Shown: one piece after another, positions 8,257 through 17,152 of the stretch
How the letters are laid out: the number at the start of each line of letters is the position of its first letter
Position numbering within the stretch: position 1 is the stretch's first letter
Source of the DNA: CAYFUR01 sp964346275
GTDB taxonomy: Bacteria; Sumerlaeota; Sumerlaeia; SLMS01
Assembly (NCBI GenBank): GCA_964346275.1
Contig: CAYFUR010000038.1
Span: 1-33,694 of the forward strand
Length of the DNA: 33,694 nt
Reading direction: 5' to 3'
The notes under the pieces: generated by a model
The model's input: the letters and a program-made list of their open reading frames with translations, nothing else
What the model was told of the DNA's origin: nothing
Databases searched by the model: none
Translations under genes and position numbers: made by a program

Positions 8257-9447
8257 ATGAGCCTGCAGGCCCAGCTCCAACAATACATGGTCACAGTCCC
8301 CGAAGATGAGGACTGGGGCATTCAGATGAGTGAACACCTTCTCTCGGAAGCTTTGAGAATGGGCGCTTCCGATCTTCATATCCAGGAAGTGGACGATTCG
8401 CTGAAGATTCAGATGCGCCAGGACGGGGTGCTCCTGGAACCGGCCATCATCACTTCGGAAAAGCGCGATTCCCTCTTCATGCGTCTCAAAGTGCTCGCGG
8501 GACAGCAAAACCTCGTTCACCGCGTTCCTTTTGATGGCCGCATTTCATGGACTCCCATTGGCGCGGAAGAGACCATCTCTCTGCGCGCCTCTTTCCTTCC
8601 CACGATCAATGGCGAGAAAGCTGTTTTGCGTTTTCCCGAACGCCAGAGAGATCTTCAGGATCTGAAAGTCCTCGGTTTCTCGGAAGAGCAGTATCAGAAC
8701 CTTCTGTATCTCCTGAAAAAGAAGGAAGGCATCATTTTTCTCACCGGCCCGGCGAGTTCAGGGAAAAGCACCACCGCCTATGCCATGCTCCGTTATTTGT
8801 TCAATCATCTCCGGCGGCGCTGTAATGTGGTCACCGTGGAAGACCCCGTGGAGCAGCTTCTCCCTTTCGCTGCCCAGGTGGAAGTGGACCTCGATCGCGG
8901 CCTGAATTTCCGCGATACGCTGCGCTCTCTCATGCGCCAGGATCCGAACATCATTTTCGTTGGCGAAGTCCGTGATGCGGAAACGGCCCGGGTTGCCGTC
9001 CAGGCGGGCCTCAGCGGGCATCTCGTCATATCAACGATCCACGCGGGCCGCACATCCAAAGTGCCCAATCGCCTCCTTTCCATGGGCGTCGATTCTCACC
9101 AGCTCTCCTATGCACTCACGGGAATCATCGCTCAGAGGCTGGTTCGCAGGCTTTGCCCCAACTGCCGCGAAGAAATGGCGGATGGAAACTGGAACGCCCC
9201 CGGATGCCCCGAATGCTTGGACACCGGCATAGCCGGGCGCACCGGGTTGTTTGAACTGGTGGTGATCGATCCGGAAATCCGAAACAAAATCCTCCAGCGT
9301 GTCGGCCCGGGAGAGCTTGCGGAGGCCGTGGAAAAGGCCCAGGTCAGCTCGATCCCTGCAATGGCGAACAAGCTTGTGGAACAGGGCGAGATTTCCGCCG
9401 CCGAGCGTTCCCTGATCCTTGGCCCGCTGGACAAAGGCGAAGGCTGA
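8257..9447 (+). CDS. GspE/PilT-family secretion or pilus ATPase, short form
   Basis: Hexameric ATPase of the type II secretion / type IV pilus family (396 aa). It lacks the N1 domain of PilB/GspE and starts near the N2 domain (ASDLHIQE, residues 37-44), so its size resembles PilT. Walker A is GPASSGKST (164-172), a divergent form of the usual GPTGSGKTT. The Walker B region is NIIFVGEVRD (231-240), and the His box is GHLVISTIHAG (254-264). Unlike PilT it has a zinc-binding tetracysteine near C300/C303 and C317/C320, a GspE/PilB feature. I chose ATG 8257 because the N2 domain follows; AAGGA lies ~11 nt upstream, further than ideal. No pilin, platform protein or secretin gene is nearby. Whether it drives extension, retraction or secretion is not clear from the sequence. 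Confidence 0.85.
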   Translation: MSLQAQLQQYMVTVPEDEDWGIQMSEHLLSEALRMGASDLHIQEVDDSLKIQMRQDGVLLEPAIITSEKRDSLFMRLKVLAGQQNLVHRVPFDGRISWTPIGAEETISLRASFLPTINGEKAVLRFPERQRDLQDLKVLGFSEEQYQNLLYLLKKKEGIIFLTGPASSGKSTTAYAMLRYLFNHLRRRCNVVTVEDPVEQLLPFAAQVEVDLDRGLNFRDTLRSLMRQDPNIIFVGEVRDAETARVAVQAGLSGHLVISTIHAGRTSKVPNRLLSMGVDSHQLSYALTGIIAQRLVRRLCPNCREEMADGNWNAPGCPECLDTGIAGRTGLFELVVIDPEIRNKILQRVGPGELAEAVEKAQVSSIPAMANKLVEQGEISAAERSLILGPLDKGEG

Positions 9448-9528
9448 CCGCTGAGACAAACAGAAAGACAATCAAAAGGCCCGGGCCAGCAAGCCCGTGC
9501 CGCATCTGTTGAATCAAACAAGGCGAAA

Positions 9529-10008
9529 TTACTTCAGCAGGCGCTGCACCTGCGCCGTCTCGATGGCCGCCAGCGCTGCCTCCGATCCCTTGTTGCCCAT
9601 CTTCAGGCCCGCGCGGTTGAGCGCCTGTTCCATCGTATCCGGCGTCAGAACGCCAAAGCTGATCGGCTTGGTGTATTCCAGGGAAAGGTTCGCCAGCCCC
9701 TTCACCACTTCATTGGCAAGGTAATCATTATGCGGCGTTTCGCCCTTCATGACACAGCCCAGCGCAATCACGCCGTCGAAGCCCCCTTTGTCCAGCGCCG
9801 CTTTGACGACCAGGGGGATTTCAAAGCTTCCGGAGGTCCAGATGACGGTCTGCTGGGCCACATCGCCGCCATGCCGCTCGATGGCGTCCAAAGCGCCGTC
9901 CAGCAGTTCCTTGGTCACGAGAGAGTTGTAGCGCGATACGACGAGTGCGAATTTCAGCCCCTTGGCATCGAGGGACGCGGAGACATGTTTCGCTTTGGTT
10001 GAGAGCAT
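9529..10008 (-). CDS. ribH: 6,7-dimethyl-8-ribityllumazine synthase
   Basis: Penultimate enzyme of riboflavin synthesis; condenses 5-amino-6-ribitylamino-uracil with dihydroxybutanone phosphate. The 159-aa length is standard. Conserved segments are ALVVSRYNSLVTKELLDGAL (residues 21-40), the WTSGSFEIPL substrate-binding stretch (57-66), and the catalytic histidine H93 in GETPHNDY. It stands alone between two plus-strand secretion ATPases, with no other rib genes next to it, so riboflavin genes are probably scattered in this genome. Its leader contains a set of competing hairpins (10051-10087) but nothing that resembles an FMN riboswitch. Confidence 0.96.
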   Translation of the reverse strand: MLSTKAKHVSASLDAKGLKFALVVSRYNSLVTKELLDGALDAIERHGGDVAQQTVIWTSGSFEIPLVVKAALDKGGFDGVIALGCVMKGETPHNDYLANEVVKGLANLSLEYTKPISFGVLTPDTMEQALNRAGLKMGNKGSEAALAAIETAQVQRLLK

Positions 10009-10050
10009 GGCGAGGCCGTCCTGTAAAAAGAATACCGAGCCGCATTTAAT

Positions 10051-10087
10051 GGCGCAACGCCGGGTTCCGGCGCAAGGTCTTTGCGCC
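10051..10087. repeat. Competing hairpin arms (GGCGCAA twice, TTGCGCC once)
   Basis: GGCGCAA occurs at 10051-10057 and again at 10069-10075; the complementary TTGCGCC is at 10081-10087. Either GGCGCAA copy can pair with the single TTGCGCC arm, and the intervening CGCCGGGTTCCGGCG forms another small hairpin. The element lies 43-79 nt upstream of ribH (in its leader if transcribed) and also ~150 nt upstream of the plus-strand TPR-ATPase gene. Confidence 0.45.
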
Positions 10088-10237
10088 CTCGCAGGCGCGC
10101 TTCGGCGGTTTCTTCCCCAATTCGCTTGCCCGCGTTCCGGCCTCTTCGCCTACAATTCCCTGCTGAAAAAACAATGAATCTTGAGCGGGGTGGCTCCATA
10201 GTGTGTTTAGCAGTGAGTTTGAGAGGAGAGGGGTGAG

Positions 10238-12676
10238 GTGAGCATGGCCCGGATATTTGTCGTTTTATTGACGGTTTTCGCGCTGGCTGGGATTCCTGTC
10301 TCGACAGCGGCCCAGGATGACTTGTCTCCGGAATCTCCGGTGGAGATCGAAGCGCCGGAGGCGAGGGCGATCCGCGAAGCGCTTGAGAGTGGCAGGGTTG
10401 TCGAAGCCTGGAACCGGGTTCTGGAAACTGACCGCCAATCGGAGAACCGCTGGGAACAATACAGTGAATTAATCGATCGCGCTGTCCGAGATTTGAACAG
10501 CGCCCTGAAAGAAGCCTATGATCAGGAGCGTTGGCAGCGCGTGCTCGAACTCGGGGGACTTCTCGCGCGGGAAGAAAGCGCCAATCTCGTCCAAAAAGCC
10601 TATCCGCAATTCTATTCCCAATACCAGGAAACGGTGCGCCGCTATCTGGGAATGGCTTATTGGCGGCTTGGCGAGAAGGATTCCGTGCGCGGCAACCTCC
10701 AGTCGGCGGAGTCTTACTATCGCCAGGCGCTCTCGCACTTGAAGCCGGGGGATCAAGCCTATGCACGCGTCGCCAATAACCTGGCGACGGTGCTCTATGA
10801 CCGGGGAGCCCGGGCCAATAATCTTGGCGAAACCGAACGCGCCCGCCAGATCCTGCAAGAAGCCGTGCGCTACTTTAATGAGTCCCGGGTCAACGCCGGG
10901 AATGATCCGGAGATTGGCCGCAATTCCGCCGCGATGCTCCAGGTCATCAACCAGACCGGGCTTATTGAGGACGTGCCCGGCCTGCCCACGCCGACGCCCG
11001 CGCCGACGCCCACGCCGGAAGGAATCGACGCCTTCTTCAGCGAAGGCTTTCCCGCCCAGGTGAAGGACTTCTTTCAGGGATTCACCGAGGGCCAGGACAC
11101 CCAGTCGCAGATTCTTTTCTGGGGCGGCATCATCGTTGGTTTCATACTCATCTACTGGGTGATTCCTCTTTTTCTGCTGGGTCGTCTCGAGCGCCGGGGA
11201 GACATCATCGCCGCAAACTGGCACCACAAGGGCAAATTCCTGGGAATCTTCGCCCTCTTCGGCTTCATGTTCTCCTCCTTCATGCAGTCGCGCGCGCGGA
11301 AAACCTCGCGCAAGGAACACGGCTGCCCCCATTGCGGAGAAGCGCTCGACGACATTCTCGCGTACGAGGACCTCGTTTTTTCCCGCTGCCCCCATTGCAA
11401 AAACAAGATCGTGCCGATGTACTCCGTCGAATCGTATATCGAGTTCCTGGCCAAATCCATGGCCACCGACGTGGAAAAAGTGAACATGGGCGTGATCTCG
11501 CTGGACAGCTATGTCAAGCAGGACGCGGTCGCCCGGCTCGTGCGGGGGCTGGTGACGCTCGGTGTGCGCCGCCGCGCGTCCGACCTTCACGTGGAGCCCG
11601 ACGAGGACGGCCTCGTAATCCGCCAGCGTATAGACGGCCTGATGACCGAGATGTGCCACCTGCCGCGATCCCTCTCCATGACTATCGTCTCGGCGATCAA
11701 GGTGTCCGCCGACATGGACATCTCCGAGAAACGCAGGCCCCAGGACGGCAAGTTCCAGATGCAGATCGACAAGACCCCGATCGACGTGCGCGTGGCCTCC
11801 TCGCCGACTGCCGCCGGCGAAAAGGTCTCCATGCGTATTCTGGATATCCGCTCGATCCAGATGGGAACGAAGCACCTGGGCATGTCGCCACCCGCGCAGG
11901 AGATGTTCGAGCGCGCGATCCACCAGCCCCACGGTATGATCCTCATCACCGGGCCCACGGGGTCAGGCAAGACAACGACGATCTATGTCGCCCTCCAGCG
12001 GCTCACCACCGGCGACAAAAACATCATCTCCATCGAAGACCCGATCGAATTCCGCATTCCCGGAGTGAACCAGACCCAGATCAATGCCGCCGCCGGGCTC
12101 ACCTTTGCCGGCGGCCTGCGTTCGATTCTGCGCCAGGATCCCGACGTGATTGTTGTGGGCGAGATCCGCGACAAGGAAACCGCCGAAATCTCCGTGAACT
12201 CCGTCCAGACGGGGCACCTGGTTTTCTCGACGCTCCACACCGTGGATGCAGCTTCCTCGGTGGCGCGCCTCATCGACTTCGAAGTCAGCCCGCGCCAATT
12301 CGCCGATGCCCTCTCACTGATCGTGGCCCAGCGCCTGATCCGGCTCGTCTGCCAGTATTGCAAGAAGCCCGACCGCCCCGATGAATCGGACCTCCGCGAG
12401 CTCAACATCATCAGCAAGGCTTCCGAGTTCGATTTCCAGAAGGGCGCAGGCTGCGAGACGTGCAACCAGACCGGCTACTATCGCCGCACCGGTATTTTCG
12501 AGATGCTCCAGCCCTCCGAACGCATGCGTGTCGAATTGGAAAACGCCACGCTCAGCACCGGCCAAATCCGCGAGATCGCCATGCAGGGCGGAATGTCCAC
12601 GCTCCGCCAGGAAGCCATCGATCTCCTGCGCGAAGGCCGCACCTCAGTGGAAGAAACGCTGCGGATCACCAAGTGA
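10238..12676 (+). CDS. Exported TPR-like domain fused to a GspE/PilB secretion ATPase
   Basis: 812-aa fusion. Residues 1-26 look like a signal peptide (MSMARIFVVLLTVFALAGIP...STAAQ). Residues ~40-240 are helical and TPR-like, followed by a Thr-Pro linker (TPTPAPTPTP, 251-260). A strong transmembrane helix spans ~292-314 with LGRLERR on its C-terminal, cytoplasmic side; a second shorter hydrophobic stretch is at 333-349. A zinc ribbon follows (C363/C366, C384/C387). The rest is a complete ATPase: N2 domain (ASDLHVEPDEDG, ~448), Walker A GPTGSGKTT (572-580), Walker B DVIVVGEIRD (636-645), His box GHLVFSTLHTVDAA (659-672), and C705/C708 with C739/C742. PilB/GspE proteins are normally cytoplasmic, so an exported sensor-like N-terminus is unusual. 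Start is GTG 10238 (AGGAG 9 nt upstream) or ATG 10244. Function is inferred: energising a pilus or secretion machine while contacting the periplasm. Confidence 0.88.
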   Translation: MSMARIFVVLLTVFALAGIPVSTAAQDDLSPESPVEIEAPEARAIREALESGRVVEAWNRVLETDRQSENRWEQYSELIDRAVRDLNSALKEAYDQERWQRVLELGGLLAREESANLVQKAYPQFYSQYQETVRRYLGMAYWRLGEKDSVRGNLQSAESYYRQALSHLKPGDQAYARVANNLATVLYDRGARANNLGETERARQILQEAVRYFNESRVNAGNDPEIGRNSAAMLQVINQTGLIEDVPGLPTPTPAPTPTPEGIDAFFSEGFPAQVKDFFQGFTEGQDTQSQILFWGGIIVGFILIYWVIPLFLLGRLERRGDIIAANWHHKGKFLGIFALFGFMFSSFMQSRARKTSRKEHGCPHCGEALDDILAYEDLVFSRCPHCKNKIVPMYSVESYIEFLAKSMATDVEKVNMGVISLDSYVKQDAVARLVRGLVTLGVRRRASDLHVEPDEDGLVIRQRIDGLMTEMCHLPRSLSMTIVSAIKVSADMDISEKRRPQDGKFQMQIDKTPIDVRVASSPTAAGEKVSMRILDIRSIQMGTKHLGMSPPAQEMFERAIHQPHGMILITGPTGSGKTTTIYVALQRLTTGDKNIISIEDPIEFRIPGVNQTQINAAAGLTFAGGLRSILRQDPDVIVVGEIRDKETAEISVNSVQTGHLVFSTLHTVDAASSVARLIDFEVSPRQFADALSLIVAQRLIRLVCQYCKKPDRPDESDLRELNIISKASEFDFQKGAGCETCNQTGYYRRTGIFEMLQPSERMRVELENATLSTGQIREIAMQGGMSTLRQEAIDLLREGRTSVEETLRITK

Positions 12677-12699
12677 CCGGCCGCCGCGTCTAGACAAAG

Positions 12700-14069
12700 A
12701 TGACGAATTCCCCCTTTTGGAAAAGGCCCGGCTTCTGGAGCCGCTGGGGCTGGATCATGGCCATCCAGGCGGTCGTGCTGCTCCTTCTCCTGTTTGACTG
12801 GGCGCCGATGCTCCGCGGCTACAAGCCATGGCCGCCGGAATGGCGCTGGCGCTATCAACCCGGCGAGAATCTCCCCGCCCTTCTTCTCATGGCCTTGTTT
12901 GGCGCGGGGATGCTGGCCGCTGGCTGGCTCTCGGAAAAACCCGGCACGCGCCCGGCACGCTATCTCCTCCTCGCTGGCGTCTTGCTCGCCTCCCTCGGTT
13001 TTCAACTCAGCGCCATCTGGGTTCGCGGGCCGGACTTCCTCCAACATTTGAATCATCGGACGATGGTCACGTTTTACGAAGACTTCTTCAACGCGGCCCA
13101 GCAGATCGATGCCCCGGCGGAGGCCTTCACGCGATATGGCTATCTGCGCGAGGAAGCCAACGAACTCCGCGTGGCCACCCATCCGCCCGGTCTCATCTGG
13201 GCCTATCGCGTCTTCATCGAAATCAGCGAACCCGCCGCGCCCTACCTCGCTGCGGGGCTCAAGCTCGGCGGCGGCTGGCTCGCCATGGGCGGGGCCTGGC
13301 TGATTCTCTGGGCTCTCGGCTCCGGGACGCCTCTACAGACTGGACGCCTCCTGGCAATTCTCGGCGCAATTCCCGGCATGGCGCTTTTCACTGTAACGCT
13401 CGACCAACTGGCCATGGGATTTTCCGCGCTTGCGGTGGGGTGCCTGCTCTGCGGCGTGCGCCGCCCGGGGCGGCTCTGGTGGGCGCTGGGGGCCGGGGCG
13501 GCGCTCTTTGCCGTTTCCATGCTGGCCTACCAGGCCATGACCGTCGCGTTTGTTGCCGTGGTGGCAGCGATGCTGGATCTCTGGGGTCGCAGCGGGGGGG
13601 CGCGCATGTTTTTCCGGCGCATCTGGCCAACGCTGGTCATCTTCGGCGGTTTCGCGCTCGGTGCCTGGATCGCCCTTTACGCCGCAACGGGATACAGCTT
13701 CCTCGGCGAGTTCATCCACGGCATCGGCGCCCATACCAAGGGGCCGATCCACATTCACCGGTCGCGGCTGGCGTGGCTGTTCTGGAATCCATGGGACATT
13801 GCGTTTTTCACCGGCCTGGCGTGGCTCGCCGCAATCGTCCGGGGCCGGACGTGGCGTCCCCTGCTCGAGAACCCGCTTCTCTACGCGTTGCTTATCATGT
13901 GGGGGATTATCGTTTTGACCGACGGCATTCGCGGCGAAACCGCGCGCATCATGCTCTTTGCCTTTCCCTTGCTGGCGGCCGCGCTGCTTCATCGCAACCG
14001 CTGGCTCATGGAGGGCGAAGACTACTGGGCGCTCGGATCCCTCCTGGCGATTCAATCCATCGCCTTCGC
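12700..14069 (+). CDS. GT-C-type polytopic membrane protein, 3' end lost in gap
   Basis: At least 456 residues of a very hydrophobic membrane protein; the reading frame runs into the N gap, so the C-terminus is unknown. About ten membrane helices are visible, the first near residues 17-35. A long extracytoplasmic loop contains the charged stretch RGPDFLQHLNHRTMVTFYED, and a THPPG motif follows near residue 165, as in some GT39-like (ArnT/PMT-type) glycosyltransferases. A glycosyltransferase role using polyprenyl-phosphate sugars is therefore plausible but not proven. The start ATG 12700 lies 23 bp after the TPR-ATPase stop, so the two may be co-transcribed. It converges on the SDR gene on the other side of the gap. 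Confidence 0.65.
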
Positions 14070-14169
14070 NNNNNNNNNNNNNNNNNNNNNNNNNNNNNNN
14101 NNNNNNNNNNNNNNNNNNNNNNNNNNNNNNNNNNNNNNNNNNNNNNNNNNNNNNNNNNNNNNNNNNNNN
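14070..14169. other. Assembly gap (100 N)
   Basis: Exactly 100 undetermined bases, a conventional placeholder for a scaffold join of unknown true length. It removes the 3' ends of two convergent genes. Gene order across this point rests on scaffolding, not on read-through sequence. Confidence 0.98.
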
Positions 14170-14888
14170 TTCTTCTGCAACGGCCGCACCTCGTAATAAT
14201 TCACCAGCGTATTTCCCGGCCGCGACAGCAGATGCAGCACCGCCTCGGACAGTGCGTCTGGGGTCAGCATCCACGACTGGTCCTTCGGGTTGGCCTGGGG
14301 CGAGGCGCCCTGGTGGAAGCTGGTATCCACGGACCCCGGCGCGATCGTCGAAACGGCGATGTTCCAATCGCGCAGCTCCAGCATCAGGCACTCCATCATC
14401 ATGTTCAGCCCCGCCTTCGCCGCGCAATAGGCGGAGCCGCGCTTGATCGGGCTGCGCCCCGCGATGGAACTGATATTGATTACCGAGCCGCCGCCCTGCT
14501 TTTTCATGAGCGGCGCCGCTTCTTTTGTCAGATACCAGGGGCCCTTCAGCGTCACATCGATCTGGCGGTCGAAATCTTCCGTTCTCATGATGTCTATATC
14601 CTGAAAAAGCCCGGTTCCGGCATTGTTGATCAGGATGTCCGGCGGGCCGGCGGCCTCCACGGCGCGGCGGCTGAATTCCTGGACACTTTCCTTTGAAGAC
14701 ACATCGAGTTCGATCGCGTGCCCTTTACCACCCAGGACCTCCGCGAGTTGATCCAGGTCTTCCCGCGTTCGGGCGCCGATGCAGACGTCCGCTCCGGCCT
14801 CTGCCAGCGCCACGGCGACGGCCCGTCCGATGCCGCGGCTCGCGCCGCTCACCCAAGCGACTTGATCCATCAGGAATTGTTCGGCCAT
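14170..14888 (-). CDS. Short-chain dehydrogenase/reductase (FabG-like), 3' end lost in gap
   Basis: NAD(P)-dependent oxidoreductase of the SDR family; about 239 residues are present and the last few are cut by the gap. The cofactor motif is SGASRGIG (14-21), the structural motif NNAG is at 88-91, and the catalytic Ser (~140) and Tyr154-x3-Lys158 (SAYCAAKAG) are intact. The sequence is most like the FabG/3-oxoacyl-ACP reductase group of classical SDRs, but substrate cannot be assigned. The chosen start ATG 14886-14888 has a good GAGGTG 5 nt upstream; another ATG is in frame at 14906. It overlaps the 3' end of the alkD-like gene by 19 bp, so it is the last visible member of the histidine kinase-alkD-SDR unit. 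Confidence 0.88.
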
Positions 14889-15676
14889 GTTTTCACCTCG
14901 TTGCATATCGGATCACCAGTGCCGTTGCGCAATTTTCCTGCCTCGCGCCCAACCTCCCCCTTCATATAGCGCCGCCGCAATTCCGGCTCAAACCGTTCAA
15001 TGGCATAGCGCAGCATCGTCCGGGGCATTGTGCGGCAATGCGCCCGCAGAAAGCCTTCCAGCGTCTCCTGGTCGCGCTTGCCCACTTCGCGCAGCATCCA
15101 TCCGCACGCCTTGTGCATCAGGTCTTCCCGGTCGCCCAGAAGCCGCTCTGACAATTCCAGCGTTTCCGTATAGTCACCGGCCCGGATCAAGGCATGCGTG
15201 GCGACGATGGCGATGCGCCGGTCCCACAAAAGCGGCGACCTGGCCATCCTGTAGAGCGGCTTGCGGCTTCGGCGGAGCAGCCACGCCCCCGCAATATTCG
15301 GCGCGGTCAGGTCCACCAGGTCCCAGTTGTTGACGCGGGCGGTGTTGCGTATATACCGTGTATAGACATCTCGGCGTTTCGGATCGTCTCCGCGCTCGAA
15401 CGCTTTCACCATCACGAGCAGCGCCGCCAGCCGTTCCTCGTGATAGGGCGACTGGAGCAGCGCCTCCGCCTCGTCCAGCGCCATCGCCTGGAAATCGCGG
15501 ATAATCCGCCGCGTCTGCGGAACGCGAATGCCGAGAAACAGGTCTCCCTCGCCATATTGTCCTGGCCCGGTCTTGAAAAAGCGCTGGAGGAACTCCGCGT
15601 CTTTCGCGCAGGCCGCTTTCCGCAGCCGCGCGCTCAACTCTTCTTTCGTCTGTGGAATCGTTGCTTTCCGGCTCAT
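14870..15676 (-). CDS. AlkD-like DNA alkylation repair glycosylase
   Basis: HEAT-like-repeat DNA glycosylase of the AlkC/AlkD superfamily, which excises alkylated bases such as 3- and 7-alkylpurines. The 268-aa protein has the family signature VNNWDLVDLTAP (115-126, with W118 and D119), the WDRRIAIVAT segment (151-160) and the HKACGWMLREVGKRD motif (188-202). Known AlkD proteins are about 230-240 aa; the extra length here is a short C-terminal tail. Its ATG overlaps the TGA of the upstream histidine kinase by 4 bp, so translation of the two is coupled. No SOS-type site is visible. Sharing a transcript with a sensor kinase is unusual for a base-excision enzyme. Confidence 0.9.
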   Translation of the reverse strand: MSRKATIPQTKEELSARLRKAACAKDAEFLQRFFKTGPGQYGEGDLFLGIRVPQTRRIIRDFQAMALDEAEALLQSPYHEERLAALLVMVKAFERGDDPKRRDVYTRYIRNTARVNNWDLVDLTAPNIAGAWLLRRSRKPLYRMARSPLLWDRRIAIVATHALIRAGDYTETLELSERLLGDREDLMHKACGWMLREVGKRDQETLEGFLRAHCRTMPRTMLRYAIERFEPELRRRYMKGEVGREAGKLRNGTGDPICNEVKTWPNNS

Positions 15677-17097
15677 GCGATCTCCCGCGCCGCCTCTAAG
15701 GGCAATTCAACGACAAAGCGCGCCCCGCCCAGTTCCGGCGAGCGGTCGTAACAAATCGTTCCGCCGTGGCGTTCCACAAAGCGCCGGCAGAGCGACAGAC
15801 CCAGCCCCGTCCCCTGCGGCTTCGAAGTCCGAAACGGCTCGAACAGGTGCTCCTCGATATCCCCGGGCAGGCCCCGTCCGCTATCCTCCACGATCAACCG
15901 CACGAGGCCCGGCGCCGTCTCCGTTTTCACTCGCAGTTTTCCCGGCTGCTCCTGGCTCTTCAATTCCTGAAGCGCATTTGTGACCAGGTTCAGGACCACT
16001 TGTTCCATTTGAATACGATCCACGCGCACTTCCGGCAGGGATTCGCCAACCTCTTTCTCCAGGTTCACCTGGCGGCCTTTCAGTTCGCTCGAGAGCAGCC
16101 TCAGGGGAGCTTCGATCAGCTCACTCATGGGAATGGATTCGCGATGGGGCTCGTCGTTCCGGGCAAAGGAGAGCAGATTCCGCACAAGCAACTCACAGCG
16201 CTCGGTGCTTTGAAGAATTTTCGACGCGGCCTCTTTCGTCTCTTCATCATCCGCACGCTCCTCCAGGCTTGCGGCGAAAAGAGAAATTGCGCCCAGGGGA
16301 TTCCGAATTTCATGGGCGATGCCCGCCATCAATTGTCCCAGCAGGGCAAGCTTCTCATTCAGCATCAGCGCATTCCGCGCCTGCTGCAGTTCGGTCACCG
16401 TTTGTTCCAACTCCGAAGTGCGCTCGGCCACGCGGTCTTCCAGGCCGGAATTTGCTTCCTCGATTGCTGTTTCGTACCGGCGGCCCAGCGTCCGCACCAC
16501 CATGGTGCCGATGAGAATGACGGAAATTCCCATGGGAATCAGCACCGCCAGGATCAGGCGATTGAGTGCGGCCACTTCTTCCCGAATGGCGCCGATGTTT
16601 GTGTGGACCATCACATTCCACGGGGTTCCTTCAACGGGAACGCGCTGCACCAATTGCACGGGCTCGCCCTCGGAATCGAGCAGCATTCCCTCCTCCATTC
16701 CCGCTTCCACCCACTCGCGATAGGAATACTCTCCCTGGTTGCGCACCGGCCGGAATTGCATCCCAGACACGACATTGCCCAGGATCTCGCGCCGCGGGTG
16801 GCAAAGCACCTTGCCTTCATCGGAGAGGACGCACAGGAAACGGTCCTGATCCGGCGGCGTGCCACGGAACGACGCCTGAAGCATGCTGAGGATTTGCTCG
16901 TTTGGAACGCCGCTGGCGAGTTGCATCCCGAGCATGCTGGCAAAACGCTGGGCATATTCGCTGTTGCTCGCGGCCTGCATCCGGATTTTGGATTCTTCTA
17001 CCTTCTGAAAGAGAATCCGGCCGCCCACCAGGCCGATCGCCAGGCAAACCAGCGTGAGCCCGAGCAAAGTCACCCAAGTGAGTTTTTTCGCATTCAT
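15673..17097 (-). CDS. Membrane sensor histidine kinase with extracytoplasmic cache-like domain
   Basis: 474-aa two-component sensor. Residues 7-30 form the first membrane helix. Residues ~31-178 are extracytoplasmic and look like a single-cache sensor domain (FLCVLSDEGKVLCHPRREIL, GTPWNVMVHTNI). The second membrane helix is ~179-202, followed by a coiled-coil signalling segment (SGLEDRVAERTSELEQTVTE). HisKA contains the phosphorylated histidine H262 (GIAHEIRNPLGAI), and the HATPase domain has the N box (QVVLNLVTNALQ), G1 (EDSGRGLPG), F box (LFEPFRTSK) and G2 (GTGLGLSLCRR). The kinase core resembles the NtrB/AtoS type that partners sigma-54 activators, but no response regulator is in the window. 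Start ATG 17095-17097 was chosen because it precedes the first helix; ATG 17124 is also in frame. It is divergent from the GGDDxY-repeat gene 55 bp away. Confidence 0.9.
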   Translation of the reverse strand: MNAKKLTWVTLLGLTLVCLAIGLVGGRILFQKVEESKIRMQAASNSEYAQRFASMLGMQLASGVPNEQILSMLQASFRGTPPDQDRFLCVLSDEGKVLCHPRREILGNVVSGMQFRPVRNQGEYSYREWVEAGMEEGMLLDSEGEPVQLVQRVPVEGTPWNVMVHTNIGAIREEVAALNRLILAVLIPMGISVILIGTMVVRTLGRRYETAIEEANSGLEDRVAERTSELEQTVTELQQARNALMLNEKLALLGQLMAGIAHEIRNPLGAISLFAASLEERADDEETKEAASKILQSTERCELLVRNLLSFARNDEPHRESIPMSELIEAPLRLLSSELKGRQVNLEKEVGESLPEVRVDRIQMEQVVLNLVTNALQELKSQEQPGKLRVKTETAPGLVRLIVEDSGRGLPGDIEEHLFEPFRTSKPQGTGLGLSLCRRFVERHGGTICYDRSPELGGARFVVELPLEAAREIA

Positions 17098-17152
17098 GCG
17101 TCCATTCCACGATTGGGAAGCCATCGTTTCCAGTCCAGGCCAGAGTTGATTT

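Noticed and set aside
10009..10237. FMN riboswitch upstream of ribH
   Set aside because: None of the conserved FMN-aptamer segments can be found; only small GC-rich hairpins are present.
10469..11932. Long open frame (487 codons) antisense to the TPR-ATPase gene
   Set aside because: The plus-strand frame has all ATPase motifs; the antisense frame is His/Gly/Glu-rich and is explained by high-GC third positions. The same holds for antisense frames over the kinase (15766-17184), the secreted protein (25371-27095) and GH172 (27484-28965).
12828..14696. Frame of 622 codons crossing the N gap on the plus strand
   Set aside because: It exists only because N bases do not create stops; both sides are better explained by the GT-C and SDR genes.
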